Positions 1-8,418 of a DNA stretch of 64,000 nucleotides are shown piece after piece. The stretch is taken from NCBI GenBank assembly GCA_944381625.1, contig CALWLW010000016.1:18431-82430 (forward strand), read 5' to 3'. This stretch comes from an uncultured Lachnoclostridium sp. (GTDB lineage: Bacteria > Bacillota > Clostridia > Lachnospirales > Lachnospiraceae). The position numbers and the translations under genes were made by a program. Each line of letters starts with the position of its first letter. Position 1 is the stretch's first letter. The notes under the pieces were generated by a model. The model saw nothing but the letters and a program-made list of their open reading frames with translations. It made no database searches and had not been told where the DNA came from.

Positions 1-1030
1 AGTGATGCATACCAAAGAAGGCCAGAAGATGCTGAGAAACTTCGTGTATGAGGTGTGCGGATGCAGCGGAGACTGGCAGATGGGATCGTTCGTGGAGGAG
101 ACGATCCGGCAGATCCGTGAAAAGGTGGGCGATGGAAAAGCGCTCTGCGCCCTGTCGGGCGGCGTGGATTCATCCGTGGCGGCTGTCCTCATGTCCAAGG
201 CAATTGGCAAGCAGCTCACCTGTGTGTTCGTGGATCATGGCCTGATGCGCAAAAACGAAGGGGACGAGGTGGAAGCGGTCTTCGGCCCGAACGGTCCGTA
301 TGAGTTGAATTTTATCCGCGTCAACGCCCAGCAGAGATATTATGAGAAGCTGAAGGGCGTGACGGAGCCGGAGGCGAAGCGTAAGATCATCGGAGAGGAA
401 TTCATCCGTATTTTCGAGGAAGAGGCGAAGAAGATCGGCGCCGTGGACTTTCTGGTGCAGGGAACGATTTATCCCGACGTGATCGAATCCGGTCTGGGCA
501 AATCCGCTGTGATCAAGTCCCATCATAATGTGGGCGGCCTTCCGGATGTGGTGGATTTCAAGGAGATTATTGAGCCGCTGAGAATGCTGTTTAAGGACGA
601 GGTACGCAAAGCGGGCCTGGAGCTGGGTATCCCCGAGTACCTTGTGTACCGTCAGCCCTTCCCCGGCCCCGGCCTGGGAATCCGGATCATTGGCGAGGTG
701 ACGGAAGAGAAGGTGCGTATCGTTCAGGACGCCGACGCCATTTACCGGGAAGAAATCGCGAAAGCCGGTTTGGACAAGGGCCTCGGCCAGTATTTTGCCG
801 GCCTTACAAACATGCGCTCTGTGGGCGTTATGGGCGATTTCAGAACGTATGACTATGCGGTGGCCCTGCGCGCGGTGAACACCAGTGACTTTATGACCGC
901 CGAGTGTGCGCAGATTCCTTATGAAGTGCTGTTCAAGGTGACGAGCAGGATCATCAATGAGGTGAAGGGTGTGAACCGGGTCATGTATGATTTGACCAGT
1001 AAACCGCCGGGGACGATTGAGTTTGAATAG
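1..1030 (+). CDS. guaA: GMP synthase (glutamine-hydrolysing), C-terminal two thirds
   Basis: This is the 3' part of GMP synthase, which aminates XMP to GMP in purine synthesis in the cytosol. About 342 residues are visible; the family is about 510 long, so the glutaminase domain lies left of the window. The ATP-pyrophosphatase loop SGGVDSS falls near visible residues 53-59, and the C-terminal dimerisation domain shows [13 protein letters not shown] and ends [11 protein letters not shown], the usual GuaA terminus. The last 12 coding bases (1019-1030) recur at 12396, 14049 and 15530, so the 3' end serves as an integration site. The reading frame is intact, so the insertions did not inactivate the gene. 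Confidence 0.97.
   Translation, partial: VMHTKEGQKMLRNFVYEVCGCSGDWQMGSFVEETIRQIREKVGDGKALCALSGGVDSSVAAVLMSKAIGKQLTCVFVDHGLMRKNEGDEVEAVFGPNGPYELNFIRVNAQQRYYEKLKGVTEPEAKRKIIGEEFIRIFEEEAKKIGAVDFLVQGTIYPDVIESGLGKSAVIKSHHNVGGLPDVVDFKEIIEPLRMLFKDEVRKAGLELGIPEYLVYRQPFPGPGLGIRIIGEVTEEKVRIVQDADAIYREEIAKAGLDKGLGQYFAGLTNMRSVGVMGDFRTYDYAVALRAVNTSDFMTAECAQIPYEVLFKVTSRIINEVKGVNRVMYDLTSKPPGTIEFE
1019..1030 (+). repeat. att core, copy 1 (left end, guaA 3' end)
   Basis: GAGTTTGAATAG forms the last codons of guaA. The same 12 bases recur at 12396-12407, 14049-14060 and 15530-15541, each at the right edge of an AT-rich segment. A tyrosine integrase lies 3 kb inside. Use as an att core is inference, but guaA 3' ends are well-known integration sites. 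Confidence 0.8.
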
Positions 1031-1037
1031 TAAACAG

Positions 1038-1077
1038 AGAGCCGGGAAGCCGCATAAACAGCGGACTTTCCGGCTCT
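1038..1077 (+). terminator. guaA terminator-like hairpin, copy 1
   Basis: AGAGCCGG and CCGGCTCT pair around an inner GCCGC/GCGG stem, directly after the guaA stop. There is no long T run. Near-copies follow the att cores at 14049 and 15530, so the hairpin is part of the duplicated attachment region. Confidence 0.65.
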
Positions 1078-1113
1078 TAGTGTGTGGCGTGATACCTTTT
1101 TGATACCTAAATA

Positions 1114-1290
1114 CTATTTTGGCTGTTGGCAAGATTTAGTTTTTAAAGAAGGTATGAGCATTTGATGTTTTAGATTAGGTGTTACAATACCGTTTATAGT
1201 AGTTGTAATTCTGAACATTTGTGTAGAAGTAATTATGTGAGGGCCATTATTACTTACATTTTTAATACTATTTGTTAGTAAGGTATTCAT
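1114..1290 (-). CDS. small hypothetical protein (58 aa) after the Clp-fold protease
   Basis: An open frame of 58 codons starts with ATG at 1290, just after the stop of the protease gene (1292-1294). It has a good ribosome site, GGAAGGAG, 12 bases upstream inside the protease's last codons, which suggests translational coupling. The protein begins MNTLLTNSIKNV and is rich in Asn, Thr and Ile, with no membrane segment or known motif. Its stop lies in the TTTTGGC-rich stretch near the left att, so it is the last gene at the element's left edge. No function is assigned; it could be a chance frame. Confidence 0.45.
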   Translation of the reverse strand: MNTLLTNSIKNVSNNGPHIITSTQMFRITTTINGIVTPNLKHQMLIPSLKTKSCQQPK

Positions 1291-1291
1291 T

Positions 1292-2392
1292 TTAAACTCG
1301 CTCCTTCCAACCTTCGGAATATGGAATAGAATTAAATCCTAAAGTCATATCAGCATTACGCCAATAAGTAACACTAAATTTATTTTTCATTTCATATGAT
1401 ATTCTTGAACTTTCTATTATTGCCAAAAAAACTTCAATTTCAATAGGGGTTCGTGTAGAAATAGGAGTCTGGCTTGCGGCATTAACGATTAACTGATTTG
1501 CTACGTCAGGAGGCGTATTGGCAGGTAAATTTAAAATTGGTACTGTATCGAGTTTGCATTTAGTGGTAGGATCATTCATTAGTTCATTTAAAAGATTGAA
1601 TTCTATATCAGCTTTCATTTCAGTAGAATAATCTTGCCATATTTTCCAGATTATATCTTCTTCGGCTTTGGATGGAATAGTAATGTTTAAGCCTATTTCC
1701 TGAGCTTCTTTTCTACTAACAGCATAGCCGTGATGATAATAAGATGAATTTAACTTTTGAGCAATGTTTGAAGCGGTTGTAGCATCATCAAAATGTGTTT
1801 CAAGCATTTTTTTGCTTAATGAAAGAGAAAGTTGTTGGCTTCTTTTTGCATTACCAATAGGAATTGCTCCGACTTCAGTGGTTAAGTTAGAAAGTGCTGA
1901 CGCTAAATAAGCTTGATCAGTAATACCAACATCTTCTTTTAAAAATTCAATGTAATTTCTTATATCTTCCGAGCTAAAGTGTAAATCAGAGCTTTGTCCC
2001 ATTACATTAGGTTTAGCTATTGTTAATTGAGGGTCAACGGGTCCAAGATTTGAAAATGGATGCATCAAGATATCATCTGCGCCCAGTGCTAAAATAGTAG
2101 CAGCACTATATGCTACATATGGTACGACAACAGTAATATGTTCAAATCGTTCTCTCAAGATACTTATAATTCGTAGTGAAGTAATGGGATCTCCACCATT
2201 ACTAATAATCATAAAATCAATATCTTTTACCTCTGATGGAATATGGCTAATAACCTCTATAATTTTTGTAATAGAATCAGATGCCATATTAACAGAAAGA
2301 TTAGGCCTTATAGAAGTAACATAACAAATCATAGGATGCTTTCTTATAGATGAGAACTCTTCAAATAAAATTTTTCTTTCATTATAACTCAT
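1292..2392 (-). CDS. SDH-type Clp-fold serine protease (SppA/ClpP-like)
   Basis: A 366-residue soluble protein with the crotonase/Clp-protease fold of the serine dehydrogenase proteinase family (PF01972 type). Visible signs are IISNGGDP at residues 62-69 (oxyanion-hole strand), YSAATILALGAD at 95-106 with the likely nucleophile Ser96, and LGPVDPQ at 116-122, a hallmark of this family. No signal peptide or transmembrane anchor is visible, unlike SppA. It sits at the left edge of the mobile element, oriented away from the integrase, with a helix-turn-helix gene upstream (2444-3010) on the same strand. The substrate is unknown; a role in element control or host defence is only a guess. Confidence 0.75.
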   Translation of the reverse strand: MSYNERKILFEEFSSIRKHPMICYVTSIRPNLSVNMASDSITKIIEVISHIPSEVKDIDFMIISNGGDPITSLRIISILRERFEHITVVVPYVAYSAATILALGADDILMHPFSNLGPVDPQLTIAKPNVMGQSSDLHFSSEDIRNYIEFLKEDVGITDQAYLASALSNLTTEVGAIPIGNAKRSQQLSLSLSKKMLETHFDDATTASNIAQKLNSSYYHHGYAVSRKEAQEIGLNITIPSKAEEDIIWKIWQDYSTEMKADIEFNLLNELMNDPTTKCKLDTVPILNLPANTPPDVANQLIVNAASQTPISTRTPIEIEVFLAIIESSRISYEMKNKFSVTYWRNADMTLGFNSIPYSEGWKERV

Positions 2393-2443
2393 GTTTATTC
2401 TCCTTTTATAATGGTTAAATACAAAAATAGAGGAAATGTCATT

Positions 2444-3010
2444 TTACTTTCGCCATAGAAAGCTATTATTTCTCTTATCATTCCCTTTTTCGTCAACATC
2501 GCTACTGGTTGCAGGCCAGTTGATCTTCCATTCAAAATATTCGTCTTCTGAAATCTCTCCGTTCTTTAACTGCTCTTTTCGCAGACACCATTCACGCAGA
2601 AATTCATTTACTAGACCATAATCAATCCACATACCCACAGGAGCATGAGCAGGCCATTCGTCGCTGTCATTATACCGGACAGATTTATCATCAGAAGCGT
2701 TGCACTTACCGGGATTACGCACAAGTTGGAATAAATGAAAGGTGTTGCGATTATCTTCGTCAAGCCAGAAGAATGTTTGCATAATGTCCTCGGCGCAGCC
2801 AGGGGCTTCGGTGATAAAATTGATATAGTTCACATTTAAAATCTTAGCAATTTCCATGAGCGTGTCTTTTTTAGGGACACGATAACCAGACTCATATTGC
2901 GCTACACGAACATCAGCATTTCGTTCCTCGTATCCCAGTTTTAAGCCTAATTCGCGCTGTGTTAATCCACGAAATGTACGTATTCTCTTAATTCGTTCTC
3001 CTAATATCAT
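2444..3010 (-). CDS. XRE-family DNA-binding protein with acidic C-terminal part
   Basis: 188 residues. The first 60 or so form a Cro/C1 helix-turn-helix (ERIKRIRTFRGLTQRELG, then QYESGYRVPKKDTLMEIAKIL). The remainder is acidic and Trp-rich with no domain I recognise; it may sense a ligand or partner. It lies upstream of the Clp-fold protease on the same strand, about 50 bases away, and may regulate that gene or be cleaved by it. ATG at 3010 is preceded by AGAAAGGAC on the minus strand, a fair ribosome site. Confidence 0.75.
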   Translation of the reverse strand: MILGERIKRIRTFRGLTQRELGLKLGYEERNADVRVAQYESGYRVPKKDTLMEIAKILNVNYINFITEAPGCAEDIMQTFFWLDEDNRNTFHLFQLVRNPGKCNASDDKSVRYNDSDEWPAHAPVGMWIDYGLVNEFLREWCLRKEQLKNGEISEDEYFEWKINWPATSSDVDEKGNDKRNNSFLWRK

Positions 3011-3031
3011 AAATCATGTCCTTTCTGAAAT

Positions 3032-3505
3032 CTATAAATTATATGTCATAATCCATTCGTCTCCGATTTCCTTTATGATTCTAAAACCTATTTTTTGGTA
3101 CAGTTTAGCTGCATAATTAGCTTTTTGAACGGAAAGTGAAACACATTTATAATCATGTATTTGTAGCAGAGACAACAATTCTTTTATCAAACTGCTCCCA
3201 ATTCCCTGCCCTCGATATTTTTTATACAGAGAGATTGCAAGGGAAGGCGTCTTATCATCAATATGTCCGTAATCATTCATGATTCTCACCCAGACAGCAC
3301 CAATGATTTTATTCTCGACTTCAGCAACTAATGCAAAATCATCTTTTGACGCTCCGAAACCCTTAACATAAACCTGCAGTTCAGGAGCAGTAATAATACC
3401 TTTTGAAGGTGGATCTACTCCTTCTGGAACAAAAATAGCTTCGTATAAAAAATCGTCCAATAACGGATACTCCTGTGCTGTCATTTCCCGTATTGTATAT
3501 TTCAT
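3032..3505 (-). CDS. GNAT-family N-acetyltransferase
   Basis: 157 residues with the GNAT fold: a beta-strand region IIGAVWVRIM near 67-76, then the acetyl-CoA loop KYRGQGIGSSLIKELL near 94-109, followed by SLSVQKANYAAKLYQKIGF, the usual strand-5/helix-4 motif. Members transfer acetyl groups from acetyl-CoA to amines of proteins, antibiotics or small molecules; the substrate cannot be read here. The gene is on the same strand as the XRE gene, 21 bases upstream of it, probably as co-transported cargo of the element. Confidence 0.8.
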   Translation of the reverse strand: MKYTIREMTAQEYPLLDDFLYEAIFVPEGVDPPSKGIITAPELQVYVKGFGASKDDFALVAEVENKIIGAVWVRIMNDYGHIDDKTPSLAISLYKKYRGQGIGSSLIKELLSLLQIHDYKCVSLSVQKANYAAKLYQKIGFRIIKEIGDEWIMTYNL

Positions 3506-3575
3506 AAAGCCCTCCCGTGAAAATGGCTATCCTATTTTTTATATTTTAGCATAACTCAAATCATACGACAACAGA

Positions 3576-3695
3576 AATTTATCGTAAATGCTAAACTTAA
3601 TAAAAAAGATAAGTTTAACAAATACGCTATTGAAAATAACAAAAATGCTAAGTATAATAAAAATACGGAGCTTAACAAAAAGGCTAAATGAATAA
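3576..3695 (+). repeat. iteron-like AT-rich imperfect repeats upstream of xis/int
   Basis: Between the leftward GNAT gene and the rightward xis-like gene lie about five imperfect units resembling GCTAAGNTTAACAAAAAT, spaced 18-21 bases. They could be binding sites for a replication initiator, the Xis-like protein or the integrase. The stretch also reads open as a 35-codon frame from an ATG near 3588, because the spacing is mostly a multiple of three; I regard this as a side effect. Confidence 0.45.
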
Positions 3696-3708
3696 GGAGG
3701 ATATCTAG

Positions 3709-3897
3709 TTGAAAAATGATTTATTTGTAACAGCCGGAGAAGTTGCACAGGATTTGGGTGTTTCAAAACCATTTGCCTACAAATTAGTGCGGCAGATGAA
3801 TGAAGAACTGGAAGCAAAAAGATTTATTACAATTGCCGGAAGAGTAAGCAGAAAATACTATGAAGAAAAATTCTATGGTATGGCGCAGGCAAATTAA
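3709..3897 (+). CDS. small helix-turn-helix protein, Xis-like
   Basis: 62 residues starting at TTG (3709), chosen because AAGGAGG lies at 3694-3700, 8 bases upstream. FVTAGEVAQDLGVSKPFAYKLVRQMNEEL is a MerR/excisionase-type helix-turn-helix, and ITIAGRVSRKYYEEKFYG gives the wing. Such proteins commonly precede integrases in Firmicute integrative elements, where they act as recombination directionality factors or regulators. It lies 15 bases upstream of the integrase, so co-transcription is very likely. Confidence 0.75.
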   Translation: MKNDLFVTAGEVAQDLGVSKPFAYKLVRQMNEELEAKRFITIAGRVSRKYYEEKFYGMAQAN

Positions 3898-3912
3898 GAG
3901 GGAGGTGAAGTC

Positions 3913-4998
3913 ATGGCGGCGTACAAAGATGAAAAACGTGGAACGTGGTATGTATCGTTTCACTATTATGACTGGACAGGAAAAAACTGTCGGAAAGTGA
4001 AAAGAGGTTTTAAGACCAAACGGGAAGCGACAGAATGGGAACATCATTTTCGTATGAAAGAAGCTTCTGATCTGGATATGACTTTTGGCGAGTTTGTAGA
4101 AGCCTACACCAGAGATATGAAGCCGAAACTAAAACACAATACTTGGCTGACAAAGGAGCATATTCTGCGGACGAAGTTATTGCCATATTTTAAGGACAAG
4201 AAAATGCGTGACATTCGTGCGACAGATATTATCCAATGGCAGAATGAACAGATTTCTTATCGTGATGCTAAAGGAAAACCTTATGCGCCTACGTATCTGA
4301 AAACTCTGCAATCAGAATTAAGTGCTCTTTTTAATCATGCGGTGCGTTTCTATGAGCTGAAAAGCAATCCGGTTGTAAAGGCTGGGCCGCTTGGAAAAGG
4401 GAAAGCAGAGGAAATGCTTTTCTGGACAAAAGAGGAATACTTAAAATTTATTGAAGCGGTAAAAGACAAGCCATATTCATACCATGCATTCCAGATATTA
4501 TACTGGTGTGGTCTGCGCGTAGGAGAACTGTTAGCACTTACTCCGCAGGATATTGATTTTGATAACAAGGTCATTCGGATTACAAAATCCTATCAGCGAT
4601 TAGAGGGGAAAGACGTCATTACAGATCCGAAGACTCCAAAAAGTAAACGGAATATAAGTATGCCGGATTTCCTGTGTGATGAATTGAAAGATTATATCAG
4701 TAGATTATATGGGCTTCTTCCTACGGATCGTATCTTTCATCTGACAAAAAGTTTTCTGCACCATGAAATGACAAGCGGTGCAGAGAAAGCAGGAGTAAAG
4801 CGTATCAGAATCCATGATTTGAGACATTCGCATATTTCTCTGCTGATCAGTATGGGATTTTCGGCTGTATCAATTGGAAATAGGGTAGGACATGAAAGTG
4901 TTGATATTACTTATCGTTATGCACATATGTTTCCAACAGAGCAGACAAAAATGGCAATATTATTGAACGAAGAATTTAAGGAGGGCATGGAAGAATGA
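3913..4998 (+). CDS. int: tyrosine recombinase / site-specific integrase
   Basis: 361 residues. The N-terminus (1-55) has the three-strand arm-binding fold seen in Tn916-type integrases (KDEKRGTWYVSFHYYDWTGK). A SAM-like core-binding domain spans about 56-155, and the catalytic domain follows. Visible catalytic residues are Arg202 (CGLRVGELL), His301 and Arg304 (HDLRHSH), His327 (VGHES) and the nucleophile Tyr336 (TYRYAHMF). It should integrate and excise the element at the guaA 3' end using the 12-base core. Candidate arm sites of the form TTTGGC are found near both ends. The next gene overlaps its stop by ATGA. Confidence 0.93.
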   Translation: MAAYKDEKRGTWYVSFHYYDWTGKNCRKVKRGFKTKREATEWEHHFRMKEASDLDMTFGEFVEAYTRDMKPKLKHNTWLTKEHILRTKLLPYFKDKKMRDIRATDIIQWQNEQISYRDAKGKPYAPTYLKTLQSELSALFNHAVRFYELKSNPVVKAGPLGKGKAEEMLFWTKEEYLKFIEAVKDKPYSYHAFQILYWCGLRVGELLALTPQDIDFDNKVIRITKSYQRLEGKDVITDPKTPKSKRNISMPDFLCDELKDYISRLYGLLPTDRIFHLTKSFLHHEMTSGAEKAGVKRIRIHDLRHSHISLLISMGFSAVSIGNRVGHESVDITYRYAHMFPTEQTKMAILLNEEFKEGMEE

Positions 4999-5384
4999 GC
5001 GGTACACACAAATATCCGACAATTAGCTTTCGTATTTCTCCCAGAGAACGAGATGAAATCGAAGCGAAAATTCTTGTCAGTGGTATGAAGAAAAAAGATT
5101 ATTTTGTCCGTTCCTGTATTTACAATCGTGTTTGTGTGGTAGGGAAGAAAGAGATTGTCTATCAGATTGTAGAGAAATTACAGGAAATGGAAAACAGTCT
5201 GTTAGAAATAGCAGAGCAATTAAAGGACGGAAAGAAAGAGATTACTTCAGAAGAAATCAGGGAGCTGCATACAGCTTATGAGGATATGTTAAAAGCAGTT
5301 CTCTGGATGTTGGACGGAGCAAGATATCTGTGGCAGGAAATTGATGAAAAAAGCCCAGACAGCGGCAACTGTCAGGGCATGTGA
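4995..5384 (+). CDS. MobC-like relaxosome accessory protein
   Basis: 129 residues, starting by an ATGA overlap with the integrase stop. The N-terminus (TISFRISPRERDEIEAKILVSGMKKKDYFVRSCI) is a ribbon-helix-helix followed by a helical segment, as in MobC-type proteins that help a relaxase bind and open oriT. The rest is mostly helical. Neighbours agree: integrase, RepA-like ATPase, then a MobV relaxase. The family call is from the N-terminal pattern only; a plain RHH regulator is possible. Confidence 0.6.
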   Translation: MSGTHKYPTISFRISPRERDEIEAKILVSGMKKKDYFVRSCIYNRVCVVGKKEIVYQIVEKLQEMENSLLEIAEQLKDGKKEITSEEIRELHTAYEDMLKAVLWMLDGARYLWQEIDEKSPDSGNCQGM

Positions 5385-5413
5385 TAACGGAAACCTCTGT
5401 TATCGGTAATCAC
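5353..5413 (+). other. two adjacent hairpins at the mobC-like/ATPase gene junction
   Basis: Hairpin 1 is GCCC-a-GACAG, loop CGGCAA, CTGTC-a-GGGC at 5353-5378. Hairpin 2 has an outer GTGAT/ATCAC pair and an inner GATAAC/GTTATC stem at 5381-5413. They straddle the stop of the MobC-like gene. They could act as a translational coupling structure, a protein-binding site or part of an origin. Confidence 0.5.
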
Positions 5414-5473
5414 AGTATGAGTATAGCAGAGGCTTCTTCCAGTGACAATGAGATTTTAAAAACGGAGGGCATT

Positions 5474-6454
5474 ATGGCAGAAACCAGAACAGAATTACAG
5501 ATGATTAAAATGTCGGAGATACAGTCGCAGGAAGTAGTATGGCTGTGGTATCCATTTATTCCATATGGGAAGCTGACAATTATACAAGGCGATCCGGGAG
5601 ACGGTAAAACAACATTTGTACTTAATATAGCAGCAAAATTATCAAAGGGTGAGGGCTTAGACAATGACATGAAGCTGACAGATCCATTGGCGGTAATCTA
5701 CCAGAGTGCGGAGGATGGACTCAACGATACGATAAAACCTCGCTTGGAAGCAGCAGGAGCAGATTGTGAGAACATTTCTGTTATTGATGAAAGTATAAAA
5801 TCACTTTCTATGATAGATGAACGATTGGAGGAAGCGCTTATAAGGACCAAGGCAAAACTTCTTATTTTAGATCCGATACAGGCGTATCTCGGCGGCAGTA
5901 TGGATATGAATCGAGCAAATGAAGCAAGGGATATGACAAAAAAACTTGCATCTCTGGCAGAAAAATATCGATGTGCTATTGTGCTTGTAGGACACATGAA
6001 CAAAGCAGCAGGGAATAAAGCGGCATATAGAGGAATGGGTTCTATTGACTTTTTTGCAGTAGCAAGAAGTGTATTGCTAGTTGGCAGAGTGGAAGGTGAA
6101 GAGAATATAAGAGCTGTAGTCCAGATAAAAAATAATCTGGCGGGATTCGGTCATCCGAAAGCATTTCAATTATCGGAGGACGGTTTTCTTTGGCTCGGGG
6201 ATTATGAGATAACAGCAGATGAAGTTTTAGGCGGAATTGCTCCAAAAGCGAATAAATTGGAACAGGCAAAGCGTCTACTCCGGAAACTTGCAGAAACAAA
6301 CAATGCTATACAGAGCAATGAAATTTTTAATCTTGCGGAGGAACAGAATATATCCAGACGGACGCTTGAAAATGCAAAAAAGGAATTGGGAGTAAAAGCG
6401 AAGAGGATAAACAATTCTTGGTATTGGGAATTGAACAAAGTAAAAACAGATTAA
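5474..6454 (+). CDS. RepA-like AAA/RecA-fold ATPase (replicative helicase type)
   Basis: About 326 residues from ATG 5474, preceded by GGAGGGC. A GTG at 5381 overlapping the previous stop would add 31 low-quality residues. Walker A is GDPGDGKTTF near residue 32, Walker B is LLILDPIQAYLGG, and VLVGHMNK is a sensor motif. This is the AAA_25/RepA-DnaB-like architecture found in mobile elements and plasmids, acting in element replication or primer loading. The C-terminal 70 residues look like a small winged helix (IQSNEIFNLAEEQNISRRTLENAKKELGVKAKR), typical of these proteins. Confidence 0.8.
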   Translation: MAETRTELQMIKMSEIQSQEVVWLWYPFIPYGKLTIIQGDPGDGKTTFVLNIAAKLSKGEGLDNDMKLTDPLAVIYQSAEDGLNDTIKPRLEAAGADCENISVIDESIKSLSMIDERLEEALIRTKAKLLILDPIQAYLGGSMDMNRANEARDMTKKLASLAEKYRCAIVLVGHMNKAAGNKAAYRGMGSIDFFAVARSVLLVGRVEGEENIRAVVQIKNNLAGFGHPKAFQLSEDGFLWLGDYEITADEVLGGIAPKANKLEQAKRLLRKLAETNNAIQSNEIFNLAEEQNISRRTLENAKKELGVKAKRINNSWYWELNKVKTD

Positions 6455-6822
6455 GGCAACAGCGCAACAATGCAGGGTATATAGAATTTGCGGATTTAGG
6501 ATTTGTAAGGTTGCAAAACATATAGACATTGCATTGTTGCGGTCTTGGAGAGGAGCGTGGGATATGATAGGGAAGCAGAAATGCGGCAGGAACTGCTGCT
6601 CCGTCCATAGGACGGAAAAGGTCTACGCTCCGCTTCGGTCGGTGCAGAGCAGACGTCCCCCGGACGTCTTGCACCCCGGCAGGGCGCAAAGGCAGCTTTT
6701 GATGGACGGAACGGCTGTCAAAAGTGCTTTTGCGTTACTTTCGGCGAAAGTAACAAAGCCTATGTGCCTGTCGGCACAAAATATGACAGATAAAAAGAAA
6801 TGGAGAGAGAGGTGTAAGCCTA
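6455..6822 (+). other. structured noncoding region, candidate oriT
   Basis: This 368-base gap lies directly upstream of the relaxase gene and has much higher GC than its flanks. It holds an 11-base inverted repeat GCAACAATGCA (6464-6474 with 6530-6540), a hairpin CCGTCC-ata-GGACGG (6601-6615), a hairpin AGACGTCC-ccc-GGACGTCT flanked by GGTGCA/TGCACC (6641-6675), and a perfect 10-bp stem GTTACTTTCG-g-CGAAAGTAAC (6734-6754). MobV-type elements keep oriT just upstream of the relaxase, so this is the best place for it. No nick site was identified with certainty. A 101-codon open frame here is a by-product. Confidence 0.5.
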
Positions 6823-8253
6823 TTGGAGAGAACGATTAGCGGAATGATGGGGAAAGGTTCTGTAAATCACAATACAAGAGCATTTTCAGCAAAGAATGTA
6901 GATAAGAAAAGAAGCCGGGACAATGTGGAATTTTGTCACAAGGATATAAAGGCAGTGTATCACGAATTGTTTGACGAAGCTCTGGAACGGTACAATGCGA
7001 AGCAGAAACGGAGTGACCGGAAGATTGAAAACTATTATGAGAAAATCCGGCAGGGGAAGCAGGAGAAACTGTTTTACGAAGTAATTTTCCAGATAGGTAA
7101 CAGAGATGACATGAATGCACGGAGTGAGGAGGGGCAGTTGGCAAAGCAGATACTTATTGATTTTATGACAGACTTTCAAAGCAGGAATCCGAATCTTCAT
7201 GTATTCTCGGCACATCTGCACATGGATGAGGAAACACCGCACATTCATATTGATTTTGTTCCTTTTACCAGTGGGAGTAAGAGAGGACTTGATACCAGAG
7301 TGTCACTGAAAGGAGCATTGGCAGAGCAGGGGGGTGCAGGAGGCACCAGAGGAGCAACGGAATGGAACCAGTGGATTGAATCCGAGAAAAAGGAATTTGC
7401 GGCAGTCATGGAACGGTATGGTGTTGAATGGCTGCAGAAAGGTACGCACAACAAACATCTGTCAGTGTTGGATTATGAGAAGCAGGAGCGTGCAAAAGAG
7501 GTTGCGGAGCTTGACAGTCAGCTTGCACAATCAGAAAGGGCATTACAGACAGTAAATAAAATAGTGGACGGTCAGCTTGCCCGTGCGGAAGAACTGGCAG
7601 AGATAGGAGATCAGTTTCAAAGACGGAACGAGGAAATCAAAGCAGATAATGCAGAACTGGAAGAAGCATATATAACCAAAAAACAGAGTTATAACAGTTT
7701 ATCTGAAAAAAATAATCTGCTGATTGCCGAGAATGAGGATTTAGAAATGCAAAAGGAAAAGCGGTTATCCGACAACCGGGAATTGGAGAAACAGCAGCAG
7801 GAGCTTCAGAAAGAGATAGAAACTATGGTGGATTCTAAGACGGCTCTGGAACGTAATGTGAGAGCCTACGATGAGGACAAACAATGGCAGCTTCCAGAGC
7901 CGGGAATGGTGCAGTCGGCGAAAGCCTATCGTGAAAAGGTTGCATTACCATTGATTACAAGGTTAAAGGAACTTGTTAAAAGCCTGACAATTAAGTGTGT
8001 TGGTCTGATGGAGCAGGTCAAGAAGCTGACTGCAAAGGTAAATCAGCAGGGAGAGGATATTGCATGGTACAAGAATAAAATCAAAGAGCAGAATAGCACA
8101 ATGGAGCATTTGCAGGAGAAAGCGGAGGATTTGGAACGAGTGAAACAGTATGCCGGGGCAGACAAAATTGACACCATTATCAGTAAGGTAAAAGGGCAGG
8201 AGTGTATGAAGCAACAGCTAAGACAGTATAACAGTTCAAATGTGACAAGATGA
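6823..8253 (+). CDS. MobV-family relaxase (plasmid recombination/mobilization protein)
   Basis: 476 residues from TTG 6823 (GAGAGAGGTG upstream); ATG 6844 is the alternative. The relaxase domain fills the first 200 residues, and the metal-binding signature HLHMDEETPHIHIDF lies near 127-141, matching the HxDE..PHxH motif of Pre/MobV relaxases. From about 220 to 370 there is a long Glu/Lys/Gln-rich coiled coil, then a second helical region. It nicks oriT and leads DNA transfer using a helper element's transfer apparatus; no transfer genes are in this window, so the element is mobilizable rather than self-transmissible. Confidence 0.9.
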   Translation: MERTISGMMGKGSVNHNTRAFSAKNVDKKRSRDNVEFCHKDIKAVYHELFDEALERYNAKQKRSDRKIENYYEKIRQGKQEKLFYEVIFQIGNRDDMNARSEEGQLAKQILIDFMTDFQSRNPNLHVFSAHLHMDEETPHIHIDFVPFTSGSKRGLDTRVSLKGALAEQGGAGGTRGATEWNQWIESEKKEFAAVMERYGVEWLQKGTHNKHLSVLDYEKQERAKEVAELDSQLAQSERALQTVNKIVDGQLARAEELAEIGDQFQRRNEEIKADNAELEEAYITKKQSYNSLSEKNNLLIAENEDLEMQKEKRLSDNRELEKQQQELQKEIETMVDSKTALERNVRAYDEDKQWQLPEPGMVQSAKAYREKVALPLITRLKELVKSLTIKCVGLMEQVKKLTAKVNQQGEDIAWYKNKIKEQNSTMEHLQEKAEDLERVKQYAGADKIDTIISKVKGQECMKQQLRQYNSSNVTR

Positions 8254-8357
8254 AAAACTGATAATCTAATGAAAGAGATTATAGCCAGTAAAGAGGGGAT
8301 ATGAGGAGAACTTATAATATGAAGACTAGACAAAAAGTGAGAAAATATAAAAAAATA

Positions 8358-8386
8358 TTGACCTATATAGATTTGAGAGATATAAT
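8358..8386 (+). promoter_or_regulatory. sigma-A promoter of the cargo operon
   Basis: TTGACC, 17 bases, TATAAT: a near-consensus promoter in the 165-base gap after the relaxase gene, 32 bases before the first cargo start. It lets the cargo be transcribed apart from the mobilization genes. Confidence 0.75.
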
Positions 8387-8418
8387 TCTTTATATATAAA
8401 ATGTAAAGAGGTGTTTGA

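Noticed and set aside
170..1132. 320-codon frame on the minus strand over guaA
   Set aside because: Shadow of guaA; no ribosome site and low-complexity His/Arg-rich product typical of antisense frames in GC-rich genes.
3588..3695. 35-codon frame inside the iteron-like repeats
   Set aside because: Explained by repeat spacing in multiples of three and by AT richness; no ribosome site.
6534..6839. 101-codon frame in the oriT-like gap
   Set aside because: Runs through strong hairpins, has no known motif and no convincing ribosome site.
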